Shown here one piece after another: positions 54,008 to 63,448 of a stretch of 64,000 nt of DNA (positions within the stretch are counted from its first letter, which is position 1; every line of letters starts with the position of its first letter). The position numbers and the translations under genes are program-made. The DNA comes from Thiobacillus sp. 0-1251. GTDB lineage: Bacteria > Pseudomonadota > Gammaproteobacteria > Burkholderiales > Thiobacillaceae. The notes beneath the pieces are model-generated. The model was not told the DNA's origin. It did not search any database and saw nothing but the letters and a program-made list of their open reading frames with translations. The stretch lies in NCBI GenBank assembly GCA_001899305.1, contig MKWL01000023.1, forward strand, positions 1-64,000, in the 5' to 3' direction.

Positions 54008-57000
54008 ATGGCCAGCTTCAACCCTACAAAGATAATGGCGCATTCAACTTTCGGAGTGGTCGGCAAGGAAAAACGGCGTTTTGCGCGGCAGCCTACGTTG
54101 CAGACCGCGCACGTTCGGTTCGGCGAAGGTCCGGCCATCCCATCCGAGATTCGGGACTACTGCCAGAACGGCCTGTACGTGGCTTTTCTCGAGGAAGGAG
54201 TACAGGACGCTGCACTGCCTTCGCTGGTTGGGACGTTGGTACGGGTGGAATTCTCGGTTGCCGGCTCGGCAACTTACGGATGCAATGGCCGTGTCGCTCG
54301 CGTTTCCCCCGGCGGGATCGGGGTGTTCGTTGCGGCCATGCAGGAAGATGCGCTGCATGCCCTGCGCAGGGCGAACGCGCGTCTGGTCCAAACCCGCCCC
54401 ACCCAAGGCAGCGCCAAGCTGAACCCACATCAGACACAGGCACTGCAACAAGAATGCACCAATCTTTTCCGTAGCTTCCTCAATGCCGTGATGCAGGATT
54501 TTTTCCAGTGGGCGGTGGAGCGTCTGGGCCAGGCGGGACAAGACGAATCCAGTTTCCTGGAACGCTCGCGCTACGACTACGGTGCTCAGGAACTGATGCA
54601 GCGCCGCAGCCGGATCGAGGACGACTTCTACAACGCCATTCGTGATCGCATACAGGATATCGGACCCGTTCAGGAAGCGTCCTGCGGGGCGTCCGCAGAC
54701 AATCCGCTCGCCCTGGTCGAGGAAGCGGAATTCGAGGACTGGTTGAATCTGTCGTCCGTCATCCGGCAGGTCGAGGCGGACGTCGCCCTCCCACTGGGCA
54801 CGTTTGAGCAGCGCTACAGCCTGTTGGTCGGCATTCCGATCGACCGGAAGAACAATCCTTTCGGTCCGGAGATGATTGGCCGTACCTTCCAGATCGCCAT
54901 TCAGGGACTGGATTTCTCCAACCCCATGCGAACGGTTCTTTACAAAGCGCTTGGGCAGGCCATATCGGGCCATGCCGCGGCGCTTTACCAGCAGCTCAAC
55001 CAGACCCTGATTGCCCTGCAGCCTGCTGAAACGGTCAAGCCTGCACACGCATTCGGCTCCGGGGCATCCATGTCCAAACCGCCGGCAGCCGCAACACGCA
55101 GTGACGGCAGCGCCCGGCCCAAGCCGGATCTGGCCGAGATCGCCGATACGCTGAATGCGCTGTATAAGCAGGACCAGACTGGCATTGCCCAGACGCCAGA
55201 GAGCGCCGAGTACAGCCTGGACCGTATTCTGGCCGGTCTCGAGCAGACCCAGCGGCGCACCTCGCAAGCAGCGGTGAGCCTGCTGCCGGCACAGGCTCCC
55301 TATCCGGGTGGCGCCGCCATGTCGCAGGCTGTGCGCCCCGAGGTACTGCAGGTGGTGAACCGTCTGCAGCAGGCAGCCCGGCAGCTGGCTGGCCGTGTGG
55401 AACCGTCGCCACAGGCCGGCGGGACGCAGCACAATGGCGGGGCTGCGCTGCCGGAGGCCCGTTTGCGCGATCTGCTGCTTGCCCTGGATGGCCTGCCGAT
55501 GGCAGGCCAGCCGGCAGCCGGCATGCCATCGTTGGCCGATCAGCTCGCTGCACGTATCGCCACTGCCGGGGGAAATGCCAGCCGGCTGGCATCGACCCAC
55601 CGGCAGATCCTGGATACCACGGCCGATCTGTTCGCGCGGGCGCGGGCGGATGTCGTCCCCCGTTCGGACATCGAATCGCTGGTGAAGCGGCTCGAACGCC
55701 CGCTGCTGAAGCTGGCATTGCAGGATACTCATTTCCCCAATTTGCCTGATCACCCGGCTCGCCAGGTACTCGATCTCATCGAGCAGTACGCGGTGGCGGC
55801 AGACGACAAGGGCAGATTCTTCGATACCAAGCTGCAGCGGTTCCTCTATTTGCTGGTAGACCGCGTATGCAGCCAGGCCGACAACGACCCCGGCATTTTC
55901 GAGATGGTTCGCGACAGTCTCGAGAAAGTGCTGTTGCCGATCCTGCAGATTCGCAGGACACGGGTGGCGCGCCTGCAGGAGGCTTGCGAGGGCAAGGAGC
56001 GCATTCGCACGGCACGTACCCGCGTCAACGCGGCGCTCGAGCAGCGCCTGGCCGGACGCGAAGTGCCCGGCATGCTGCTGCGCCTGCTGGATGCCGGCTG
56101 GCGCCAGTATCTGGTGTTGCTGGAGATGCGCCAGGGCGCGCAGGGCGATGCATGGAATGCGGCGCTGGCCGTGCTCGACCAGTTGTTCGAGCGGTTCGAT
56201 CCCACGCCTGCGGATACACCGCGCAGCACCGAATCGGCGCAGACGTTGCTGGCTGAAATCGAGCGCGCCCTGGCAACGGTCAATGTGGATGCCAAACTGC
56301 TCGCCGCGTTCATGAACGAACTGGATGCCAGCCTGACCGACGGCGCAACGCAATCTGTTCCGGGACGGGCAATGGTTCGGGTGCCCCCGGGCCGGCTGGC
56401 CTCGTCGGGCGAACGGGGCGTCGTGCCCGCGCATCGCCAACTGGCGGATCGCCTGCGGGTGGGCGACTGGTGGGATTTCAGCGTGGACGGCAACCGGATA
56501 CCGATGCAGCTCATCTGGATCAGCCAGCCGCCCGCGAACTGCACCTTTGCCAACCGATCTGCTACCAGCAAGACCGATTTCACCCTGGCCGAACTGTCCC
56601 GGCAGATGCAGCGTGGTACGGCCAAGCCGGGCAAGGATCTGGACCTGCCGCTGATCGAGCGTTCGGAGCAGTCCCTGTTCGACGATACCTATCAGAGCGT
56701 GATGCAACAGGCCATGCACGATCCGGTGACCGGACTGCTCAACCGCAAGGGCTTCCTGCAGCACCTGAACCGGATGGCGATACCGGATCAGGCGGACAGG
56801 ACCCATGCCGTCGGCATCATCGAGTTCGACCAGTTCCGCATGATCGTCAACACCTGCGGCGAGGACGTCGCGGAAAAACTGACCCGCAGCCTGGCCCGCG
56901 AAGTCGGGGCGCATATCGGTCCCGATGCCGTACTGGCCTCGTTTCGCGACGACACCTTCGCGCTCATGCTGCCCAACTGCAAGCGGGTCGAAGGCTGCAG

Positions 57001-57994
57001 TGCCATCGACAGTCTGCTCGACCGGGTGAAGGACTACTCGTTCCAGCACGGGCAGCACAGTTACAGCATTGGCTTCAATGTCGGCATCACCGAGTTTGCC
57101 CCGGACCGGTTCAGCGCGGCCGAGGCGATCCGGCGCGCCGATTCGGCCTGCATCACGGCAAAATCGCAAGGCCGCAACCGGATGCAGATCTATGACCAGG
57201 CCAGCCCCCAGTTGCAGTCGCAGGAATCCTTGATGGATTGGGCGGGCCGGATCGACTCCTTCCTCAAAGGCAGCGGGCTGCACCTGCGTTGCCAGCAAGT
57301 GATGCCGCTCGTCGGGGGTAACACCCGGCTGCCCTATTACGAGGTGCTGCTGGGGATCGAAGGCGAGGGCGGGGTGGAAATCCTGCCAGGGCATTTCATC
57401 CCGGCCGTGGAGCGGCTGCAGCGCGCGCACGAGGTGGATATCTGGGTGATGCGGAACGTCTTCGAATGGATCGCCGCCAACCGGTCGGAATTTGCCTCCG
57501 TAGGGGGATTCGCCATCAACCTGTCCGCCACGTCGCTCAGCAATCCCGAGGTGATGCGCTACCTGCAGGAGATGCTGCCGGTCAGCGATTTCCCCACCGA
57601 GAAGATCATCTTCGAAATCACGGAAAGTGCCGCCATCGAAAGCTACGGGGCCGCGCAGGACTTCATCCGGGAAATACGCCGCTACGGCTGCAAGTTCTCG
57701 CTGGACGATTTCGGCAGCGGATTCACATCCTATGCCCACCTGAAGAATCTGCGTACCGATACCCTCAAGATCGACGGCAGCTTCGTCAAGGACATGATGC
57801 AGAATTCCAGCGACTTCGCCATGGTCAAGTCGATGAACGACATCGGCCATTCATTGGGGTTGCTCACGGTGGCCGAATACGTGGAGTCCGAGACGACGCT
57901 GGAGGCGCTGCGGGAAATCGGTGTCGACTATGTCCAGGGCTACGCCATTCACAGGCCATGTCGTATCGATGACATCCTGTCGATGGCGGCCTAG
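54008..57994 (+). CDS. PilZ-like / DUF1631 / GGDEF / EAL signalling protein
   Basis: A large protein (about 1328 residues from an ATG at 54008; an ATG at 54035 is also possible). Residues about 20-120 resemble a PilZ domain (EKRRFARQP giving RxxxR, DYCQNGLYVAF near DxSxxG). A long DUF1631 region follows to about 870. The GGDEF domain (about 895-1060) has SFRDDTFALML where GGDEF should be, so cyclase activity is unlikely. The EAL domain (about 1075-1325) keeps EVL, NLS, FEITESAAI, DDFGSGFTSYAHL, LKIDGSF and AEYVE, so it may hydrolyse c-di-GMP. It probably senses and degrades c-di-GMP; this is inference from domains. Confidence 0.85.
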   Translation: MASFNPTKIMAHSTFGVVGKEKRRFARQPTLQTAHVRFGEGPAIPSEIRDYCQNGLYVAFLEEGVQDAALPSLVGTLVRVEFSVAGSATYGCNGRVARVSPGGIGVFVAAMQEDALHALRRANARLVQTRPTQGSAKLNPHQTQALQQECTNLFRSFLNAVMQDFFQWAVERLGQAGQDESSFLERSRYDYGAQELMQRRSRIEDDFYNAIRDRIQDIGPVQEASCGASADNPLALVEEAEFEDWLNLSSVIRQVEADVALPLGTFEQRYSLLVGIPIDRKNNPFGPEMIGRTFQIAIQGLDFSNPMRTVLYKALGQAISGHAAALYQQLNQTLIALQPAETVKPAHAFGSGASMSKPPAAATRSDGSARPKPDLAEIADTLNALYKQDQTGIAQTPESAEYSLDRILAGLEQTQRRTSQAAVSLLPAQAPYPGGAAMSQAVRPEVLQVVNRLQQAARQLAGRVEPSPQAGGTQHNGGAALPEARLRDLLLALDGLPMAGQPAAGMPSLADQLAARIATAGGNASRLASTHRQILDTTADLFARARADVVPRSDIESLVKRLERPLLKLALQDTHFPNLPDHPARQVLDLIEQYAVAADDKGRFFDTKLQRFLYLLVDRVCSQADNDPGIFEMVRDSLEKVLLPILQIRRTRVARLQEACEGKERIRTARTRVNAALEQRLAGREVPGMLLRLLDAGWRQYLVLLEMRQGAQGDAWNAALAVLDQLFERFDPTPADTPRSTESAQTLLAEIERALATVNVDAKLLAAFMNELDASLTDGATQSVPGRAMVRVPPGRLASSGERGVVPAHRQLADRLRVGDWWDFSVDGNRIPMQLIWISQPPANCTFANRSATSKTDFTLAELSRQMQRGTAKPGKDLDLPLIERSEQSLFDDTYQSVMQQAMHDPVTGLLNRKGFLQHLNRMAIPDQADRTHAVGIIEFDQFRMIVNTCGEDVAEKLTRSLAREVGAHIGPDAVLASFRDDTFALMLPNCKRVEGCSAIDSLLDRVKDYSFQHGQHSYSIGFNVGITEFAPDRFSAAEAIRRADSACITAKSQGRNRMQIYDQASPQLQSQESLMDWAGRIDSFLKGSGLHLRCQQVMPLVGGNTRLPYYEVLLGIEGEGGVEILPGHFIPAVERLQRAHEVDIWVMRNVFEWIAANRSEFASVGGFAINLSATSLSNPEVMRYLQEMLPVSDFPTEKIIFEITESAAIESYGAAQDFIREIRRYGCKFSLDDFGSGFTSYAHLKNLRTDTLKIDGSFVKDMMQNSSDFAMVKSMNDIGHSLGLLTVAEYVESETTLEALREIGVDYVQGYAIHRPCRIDDILSMAA

Positions 57995-58011
57995 GCGGGG
58001 AGGCCGGCCAG

Positions 58012-58044
58012 AAAAAACGCCGCTCATTGAGCGGCGTTTTTTTT
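58012..58044. terminator. Bidirectional rho-independent terminator
   Basis: AAAAAACGCCGCTC, ATT, then GAGCGGCGTTTTTTTT: a perfect stem with A and T tracts on either side, placed between the DUF1631 gene (plus) and tRNA-Thr (minus), so it can end both transcripts. Confidence 0.95.
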
Positions 58045-58049
58045 ACAAC

Positions 58050-58125
58050 TGGTGCCGGCGATCGGAATCGAACTGACGACCTTCGCATTACGAATGCGCT
58101 GCTCTACCAACTGAGCTACGCCGGC
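58050..58125 (-). tRNA. tRNA-Thr (anticodon CGU)
   Basis: The minus strand folds as a 76-base tRNA including CCA: acceptor GCCGGCG/CGCCGGC, D-arm GCTCAGTTGGTAGAGC, anticodon loop TTCGTAA with anticodon CGT, and T-arm GTTCGATTC. It closely resembles enterobacterial thrW. Confidence 0.95.
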
Positions 58126-58155
58126 GAAAAACAGCGCGCATTATAGCGGAATCGG

Positions 58156-59559
58156 TCAGGCTTGTGCGGCCTGCAGACCGGCTTTCAGGCGTCCGACCAC
58201 CTTGTCCTTGCCGATCAGCTCCAGGGTGGCGTCGATCGCCGGGGTCTGTGGTTCGCCGGTCACCAGCACACGCACCGGCATTGCCAGTTTGGGCATCTTG
58301 AGGCCATGCGCGGCGAGCGTTTCCTTGAACGCGGCGCTGAGTGCGCTGCGTTCCCAGTCCAGGGATTCCAGCCGGGCAAGCAGGTCGGCCAGTGCCGGCA
58401 GCACCTCGGGGGTGACATGCTGGGCCAGCAGTTCCGGTGTGGGATGAAGCGTGCGGTAGAACAGCGTGGCGGCGTCGGCCAGTTCTTCGATGGTGGCGGC
58501 GCGCTCCTTGACCAGCGCGCACACGGCCGCGAGGTCGGGGCCGTCGTCCAGTCCGGCGCCGTTGCGGATCAGGAAGGGGCGCGTCAAGTCGGCGAGTCGC
58601 GCGTCGTCGGCCGCCTTGATGTACTGCTGGTTGATCCAGCGCAGTTTCTCGGTGTTGAACTGCGCGGCCGACGGCGTGATGTGGTCGAGGTCGAACCACT
58701 GCACGAATTGTTCGCGGCTGAACAGTTCGGCGTCGCCATGCGACCAGCCGAGCCGCGCCAGGTAGTTGATCACGGCTTCCGGCAGGTAGCCTTCCTCGAA
58801 ATACTGCATCACCGACACCGCGCCGTGGCGCTTGGAGAGCTTGGTGCCGTCGTCGCCGAGAATCATCGAAAGATGCGCGTACTGCGGCACGGTGGCGCCG
58901 AGCGCCTTGAGAATGTTGATCTGGCGCGGCGTGTTGTTGACGTGGTCGTCGCCGCGGATGACGTGGCTGATCCGCATATCCCAGTCGTCGACCACCACGC
59001 AGAAGTTGTAGGTGGGCGTGCCGTCGGCGCGCGCGATGATGAGATCGTCGAGTTCGGCGTTGGCGAATTCGATCGTGCCCTTGACCAGGTCCTTCCAGGC
59101 CACCGTGCCCTCAAGCGGATTCTTGAAGCGTACCACCGGCTGTACGCCGGCCGGCGGCACCGGCAGCGTCTTGCCGGGTTCGGGGCGCCAGCGGCCGTCG
59201 TAGCGCGGCTTTTCGCCGCGCGTACGCTGGGCCTCGCGCATCTCGTCGAGTTCCTCGGGGCTGCAGTAGCAGTAATAGGCCTGTCCGGCCGCCAGCATCT
59301 GTTCGATCACTTCCTTGTAGCGATACAGCCGCTTGGTCTGGTAGAACGGACCTTCGTCGTGATTGAGGTCGAGCCAGGCCATGCCGTCGAGAATCGCCTG
59401 CACCGCCTCGGGCGTCGAGCGCGCGATGTCGGTGTCCTCGATGCGCAGGATGAACTGGCCGCCGTGATGGCGCGCGAACGCCCACGAGAACAGCGCGGTG
59501 CGCGCGCCGCCGATATGCAGGAAACCAGTGGGGGAAGGGGCGAAACGGGTGCGGATCAT
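58156..59559 (-). CDS. gltX: Glutamyl-tRNA synthetase
   Basis: A 467-residue class I synthetase charging tRNA-Glu. The ATP-binding HIGH motif appears as HIGG in [18 protein letters not shown] and the KMSKS motif as KLSKR in [13 protein letters not shown]. The zinc-site-like CYCSPEEL segment is present. The ATG at 59559 begins exactly at [12 protein letters not shown], the family start. It lies 30 bases upstream of tRNA-Thr on the same strand, and the two may share a transcript. Confidence 0.97.
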   Translation of the reverse strand: MIRTRFAPSPTGFLHIGGARTALFSWAFARHHGGQFILRIEDTDIARSTPEAVQAILDGMAWLDLNHDEGPFYQTKRLYRYKEVIEQMLAAGQAYYCYCSPEELDEMREAQRTRGEKPRYDGRWRPEPGKTLPVPPAGVQPVVRFKNPLEGTVAWKDLVKGTIEFANAELDDLIIARADGTPTYNFCVVVDDWDMRISHVIRGDDHVNNTPRQINILKALGATVPQYAHLSMILGDDGTKLSKRHGAVSVMQYFEEGYLPEAVINYLARLGWSHGDAELFSREQFVQWFDLDHITPSAAQFNTEKLRWINQQYIKAADDARLADLTRPFLIRNGAGLDDGPDLAAVCALVKERAATIEELADAATLFYRTLHPTPELLAQHVTPEVLPALADLLARLESLDWERSALSAAFKETLAAHGLKMPKLAMPVRVLVTGEPQTPAIDATLELIGKDKVVGRLKAGLQAAQA

Positions 59560-59626
59560 GGCAGGGCCGGGCGGAAAAAGCGGCCATTTTACCGGACTGT
59601 GTTTAATGCGGCCGCTCGCCGCAAAA

Positions 59627-59656
59627 TTGACCCCAGCCACTGGGTTGTGGTTTAAT
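59627..59656 (+). promoter_or_regulatory. Promoter of tRNA-Val
   Basis: TTGACC (59627..59632), an 18-base spacer and TTTAAT (59651..59656) stand 13 bases before the tRNA 5' end, a good sigma-70 match. Confidence 0.75.
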
Positions 59657-59669
59657 TCGCGCCGCTTCG

Positions 59670-59744
59670 GGGCAGTTAGCTCAGCGGTAGAGCATCGCCT
59701 TCACACGGCGGGGGTCACAGGTTCAAACCCTGTACTGCCCACCA
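59670..59744 (+). tRNA. tRNA-Val (anticodon CAC)
   Basis: 75 bases including CCA: acceptor GGGCAGT/ACTGCCC, D-arm GCTCAGCGGTAGAGC, anticodon stem-loop with CAC in CCTTCACACGG, and T-arm GGTTCAAACC. The CAC anticodon reads the GUG valine codon. Confidence 0.95.
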
Positions 59745-59885
59745 CCCGAACATTTCCCGTCCGGCTGCCAAGCCGGATCGCCCGCTTCCACCAATCGTTG
59801 CGGGTTTTCGATTGATCTCACGATCACTGTCCGTCTGCCTCGATTGGTGTTGCCACAAGCGCAACAGGCCGTCGCAGGAAACCAC

Positions 59886-61328
59886 ATGACTACTGAAACA
59901 AGCTTTGCCAGCCTGGCGCTGGCCGAACCCATCTTGCGTGCCATTGCCGATGCCGGCTATACCACGCCCACCCCGATTCAGGCGCAGGCGATCCCGCAGG
60001 TCCTGGCTGGCGGCGACCTGCTCGCCGCGGCGCAAACAGGAACAGGAAAAACCGCCGGTTTCACCCTGCCGATCCTGCATCATCTGTCGACGCGTGCCGC
60101 GCAGGCACCCAAGCCGGGCCGGCCGCGCTGCCTGATCCTGGTGCCGACGCGCGAACTGGCCGCGCAAGTTGAGGAATCGGTCAAGACCTATGGCAAGTAT
60201 CTGTCGCTCACTTCGATGGTGATGTTCGGCGGCGTCAACATCAATCCGCAGTTCAAGGCGCTGAAGTCGCGCGTGGACATCCTGGTGGCGACGCCGGGCC
60301 GCCTGCTCGATCACCTCGGGCAAAAGACGGTGGACCTGTCCGGCGTCGAAATCCTGGTGCTCGACGAAGCCGACCGCATGCTCGACATGGGTTTCATCCG
60401 CGACATCAAGAAAGTGCTTGCCGTGCTGCCGAAGCAGCGCCAGAACCTGCTGTTCTCGGCGACCTTCTCCGACGAGATCCGGACGCTGGCCAACGGGCTG
60501 TTGCACAACCCGAAGAGCGTCGAAGTCGCGCGCCGCAACACCACGGTCGAGATCATCGAGCAGTCGATGCACCGGGTGCCGCAGGCGCACAAGCGGGACT
60601 TGCTGGCGCATCTGATCAAGCGCCACGACTGGCAGCAGGTACTGGTGTTCACCCGCACCAAGCACGGCGCCAACAAGCTGGCCGAGAAGCTGATCAAGGA
60701 CGGGATCACCGCCGCTGCGATCCACGGCAACAAGAGCCAGTCGGCGCGTACCAAGGCACTGGCAAGCTTCAAGGACGGCAGCGTACGCGTGCTGGTGGCC
60801 ACCGACATCGCAGCACGCGGCATCGACATCGATCAACTGCCGCAGGTGGTGAATTTCGAGCTGCCCAACGTGCCGGAAGACTATGTGCACCGCATTGGTC
60901 GCACGGGCCGCGCCGGTACCACCGGCTCGGCATTGTCGCTGGTGGACGACGAGGAGATCGGCTACCTGCGCGATATCGAGAAGCTGATCAAGCGTTCGAT
61001 CGTGCGTGTCGAGGTCGAGGGTTTCACGCCGCCGCCGAAATCCGAATTGATGTCAGACGAACGTCCCCCACGCCCGCCGCAAGGGCGCGGTGGCCAGCGC
61101 CAGGCGCAGAACGCCGGGCAGCGTCCGGGTCGGGGCGCCAGGCAGGCGCAACCGGGTAATCGCGGCGCGTCGGGCCGTGCATCACCCGGCGCGCCGGCAA
61201 CGGGCAGCGCAAAACCCGCCACCCGGCCAGCGCCCAACCGGGCCGCACCGGATAATCAGTCGCAGCCGCGCAAACCGCGTCCGCAGGCCGCCCTGTTCTC
61301 GGCTAAACCCGGTTCGCGCGGGCATTGA
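59886..61328 (+). CDS. rhlE: DEAD-box RNA helicase, RhlE type
   Basis: A 480-residue helicase. Q motif ([14 protein letters not shown]), motif I AQTGTGKT, motif II DEAD, motif III SAT and motif [10 protein letters not shown] are all present. The C-terminal 100 residues are basic, low-complexity G/R/P/Q-rich, typical of RhlE RNA-binding tails. It unwinds RNA in ribosome maturation and RNA decay. The ATG at 59886 has AGGAAA upstream. A 140-base leader separates it from tRNA-Val, which could extend from the tRNA transcript. Confidence 0.93.
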   Translation: MTTETSFASLALAEPILRAIADAGYTTPTPIQAQAIPQVLAGGDLLAAAQTGTGKTAGFTLPILHHLSTRAAQAPKPGRPRCLILVPTRELAAQVEESVKTYGKYLSLTSMVMFGGVNINPQFKALKSRVDILVATPGRLLDHLGQKTVDLSGVEILVLDEADRMLDMGFIRDIKKVLAVLPKQRQNLLFSATFSDEIRTLANGLLHNPKSVEVARRNTTVEIIEQSMHRVPQAHKRDLLAHLIKRHDWQQVLVFTRTKHGANKLAEKLIKDGITAAAIHGNKSQSARTKALASFKDGSVRVLVATDIAARGIDIDQLPQVVNFELPNVPEDYVHRIGRTGRAGTTGSALSLVDDEEIGYLRDIEKLIKRSIVRVEVEGFTPPPKSELMSDERPPRPPQGRGGQRQAQNAGQRPGRGARQAQPGNRGASGRASPGAPATGSAKPATRPAPNRAAPDNQSQPRKPRPQAALFSAKPGSRGH

Positions 61329-61370
61329 TCGGACTTGAGCGGCTTCGGCCGGGCTGGGACAATCGTCGCC

Positions 61371-62897
61371 ATGGATACGCTCGCCAGCTACGACGAACTG
61401 CCCTACGACAGCCTGCCCCTGCCTGAAACCCAGCCTGATTTCCTGGCTGCGGTTGCGACGTTGCATGGCTTCGACGCACCCGACCCGACGCAGGCGCGCA
61501 TCCTCGAACTCGGATGCGCGTCCGGCGGCAACCTGATTCCCCTGGCGTGGCGTTGGCCTGGGTCCGACTGCGTGGGCGTGGAATTGTCGCGCGTGCAGGC
61601 GGAGGCGGGGGCCGATTTCATTCGTCATCTGGGACTGTCCAATATCCGCATCGTACATGGCGACCTTGCCGCGCTGCCTGCCGATCTGGGCGAATTCGAT
61701 TACATCATCGCGCATGGCGTGTTTTCCTGGGTGCCGCCGGCGATTCAGCGCGCATTGCTCGACGTGTGCCGACGTCATCTGACACCGTACGGTGTGGCCT
61801 ATGTCAGTTTCAATGTCACGGCGGGCTGGGCTCGGCTGCGGCCCCTGCGCACGGCGCTAATCGAACGTACAGCGGCCGATATGCCCGCACCCGCGCGTGT
61901 TGCAGAAGCCCGGCGTGTTCTGGCCGAACTGGAGCTCGAATGGACTGATCCAGTTCTGCTGAAGGAAATTGCCTATCTGAAATCAGCCGCGCCATCGTAT
62001 CTGTTCCATGAATATCTCACCGAATTCAATACGCCGACCCGGTTTTCCGAATTTTCCGCGCGGCTTGATGACCATGGCTTGCGCTACGTCGGCGAAGCCG
62101 GGCCGCGCCATGCGGTGGTCGAGCTCGAGGATGCCTGGGGCCTGATTCCCGAAAGTATGGCCGGCCGCTGGCTGGATGCCGAGGCAGCACTCGATGAGGC
62201 CCATGCCATCCGCTTCCGCCGCGCATTGATCGCGCGCGCCGATGCGCCGTGCGCCCGGCCGCCGCAGGCTGCCGCGCTGGCTGGACTGGCGTTCCACGCG
62301 GATCTGCGCAGCGATGATGAAATCGATCTCGAGACGGCGAGCGAACAGGCTTTCGTCAATCCGGCAGGTGGCGCGTACCTGGTCGCCCATCCTGCAATGA
62401 AGGCGGCGGCAATGATCCTGTCGGCCGCCTATCCCGCCGCACTGGCCTATCCGGAATTGCTGGCGTCCACCCAACACGCGATGACCGACTATGGCGCCGG
62501 GGACTTTGACGAGGCGGCTTTTCGGGATGCCTTGTTCCCCTTGGTTATGGCGCATGGCGTGACGCCCAGCGTGGATACAATGCCGTCCGTGACCGAGCCG
62601 GCCGACCGGCCCCGCGCACACGCCCTGGCGAGATTGCAGGCAAGCTCATCCGGCTGGGCGGCGAGCGGCGTACGTCATGTGGCGTTGGAACTCGATGAGC
62701 CCGGCCGTATTCTGCTGGGTCTGCTGGATGGCAACCGCACGCTGCACGAACTCGCGGTCGTTTTTCGGGACGTGTTGGCCGATGCGGGATATGAGCAGAC
62801 GCTGGAAACCGTCCAGGCAATGACACACCGGCTGGTGTGGCTGTTTGCGCGTCAGGGTTTGCTGACGGAATCGCCCCGGTCGCCCGGGCCGCAATGA
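61371..62897 (+). CDS. Class I SAM methyltransferase with regulatory domain (PKMT-like)
   Basis: A 508-residue protein. The SAM-binding motif I is ILELGCASGGNLIPLA (residues 44-59), with VGVELSRVQAEAG and FDYIIAHGVFSWVPP as later motifs. The middle region (from about 180) matches the methyltransferase regulatory domain seen in PKMT-type lysine methyltransferases of rickettsiae, and the C-terminal part is helical. The substrate in this organism is unknown, perhaps outer-membrane proteins. The ATG at 61371 is chosen because the family begins at DTLASYDELPY. Confidence 0.85.
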   Translation: MDTLASYDELPYDSLPLPETQPDFLAAVATLHGFDAPDPTQARILELGCASGGNLIPLAWRWPGSDCVGVELSRVQAEAGADFIRHLGLSNIRIVHGDLAALPADLGEFDYIIAHGVFSWVPPAIQRALLDVCRRHLTPYGVAYVSFNVTAGWARLRPLRTALIERTAADMPAPARVAEARRVLAELELEWTDPVLLKEIAYLKSAAPSYLFHEYLTEFNTPTRFSEFSARLDDHGLRYVGEAGPRHAVVELEDAWGLIPESMAGRWLDAEAALDEAHAIRFRRALIARADAPCARPPQAAALAGLAFHADLRSDDEIDLETASEQAFVNPAGGAYLVAHPAMKAAAMILSAAYPAALAYPELLASTQHAMTDYGAGDFDEAAFRDALFPLVMAHGVTPSVDTMPSVTEPADRPRAHALARLQASSSGWAASGVRHVALELDEPGRILLGLLDGNRTLHELAVVFRDVLADAGYEQTLETVQAMTHRLVWLFARQGLLTESPRSPGPQ

Positions 62898-62898
62898 T

Positions 62899-63396
62899 TC
62901 AACGAGGCGCCTGCCAGCAGTTGTTGCCGACCTGGACGGTCATGGAGAGTTGTTCGCTGTTGGCGTACAGCACGTATTTGAGTCCCAGATAATCCGAGCC
63001 TTTGCGCCAGAACATCGCCAGCAGGTTCTTCTCGCCGCTGGCGACGACGCTGGTGTAGGGAATGACCTTGAGCGGATTGCCGTACAGGTTGGAGTAGTTC
63101 GACGCGATGGTGACAAAGTGGCGGAAATCCGGCTCGATTTCCTGGTCGAATGCCACCAGCTTGTCGTTGCAGAAGGTGAACAGGAAGCGGCGGCCGGTCG
63201 GGTTGCCAGGCAGATCGTAGGCAAACAGACCGTCGTTGCCGACCGGCATGGTCTGGTCGAAATTCCAGGTCTTGAGTGCCTGTTGGACTTCGCTGCGGCT
63301 CATGCCGTTCCTGAATTCACCGATCTCCCAGGCCTGGACGGGCAGGCCGAACAGCAATCCGGCGAGCAGGCAGAAGGCTTTCGCGCTAATTGTCAT
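62899..63396 (-). CDS. Exported protein of unknown function
   Basis: A 165-residue protein with a signal peptide (MTISAKAFCLLAGLLFGLPVQA) and a mature domain beginning WEIGEFRNGMSRSEVQQALKTW, reminiscent of small periplasmic or lipoprotein-associated BamE-like folds (GMSRSEV), though no firm family can be named. Two cysteines (near residues 80 and 160) could form a disulfide. It is convergent with the methyltransferase gene, whose stop is one base away. Confidence 0.65.
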   Translation of the reverse strand: MTISAKAFCLLAGLLFGLPVQAWEIGEFRNGMSRSEVQQALKTWNFDQTMPVGNDGLFAYDLPGNPTGRRFLFTFCNDKLVAFDQEIEPDFRHFVTIASNYSNLYGNPLKVIPYTSVVASGEKNLLAMFWRKGSDYLGLKYVLYANSEQLSMTVQVGNNCWQAPR

Positions 63397-63448
63397 GGCG
63401 TGCGAGCAGGAAACGGGATGGGCTGTAGCATACCGCAGCACGGATGCG

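Noticed and set aside
54044..57850. A 1268-codon antisense open frame inside the DUF1631/GGDEF/EAL gene
   Set aside because: It has no recognisable motif and mirrors the codon structure of a GC-rich real gene with clear GGDEF and EAL domains on the other strand.
58162..59655. A 497-codon plus-strand frame opposite gltX
   Set aside because: gltX has all synthetase motifs; the plus-strand frame is its shadow.
59715..60890. A 391-codon minus-strand frame opposite the helicase gene
   Set aside because: It overlaps tRNA-Val and the DEAD-box core and has no motif.
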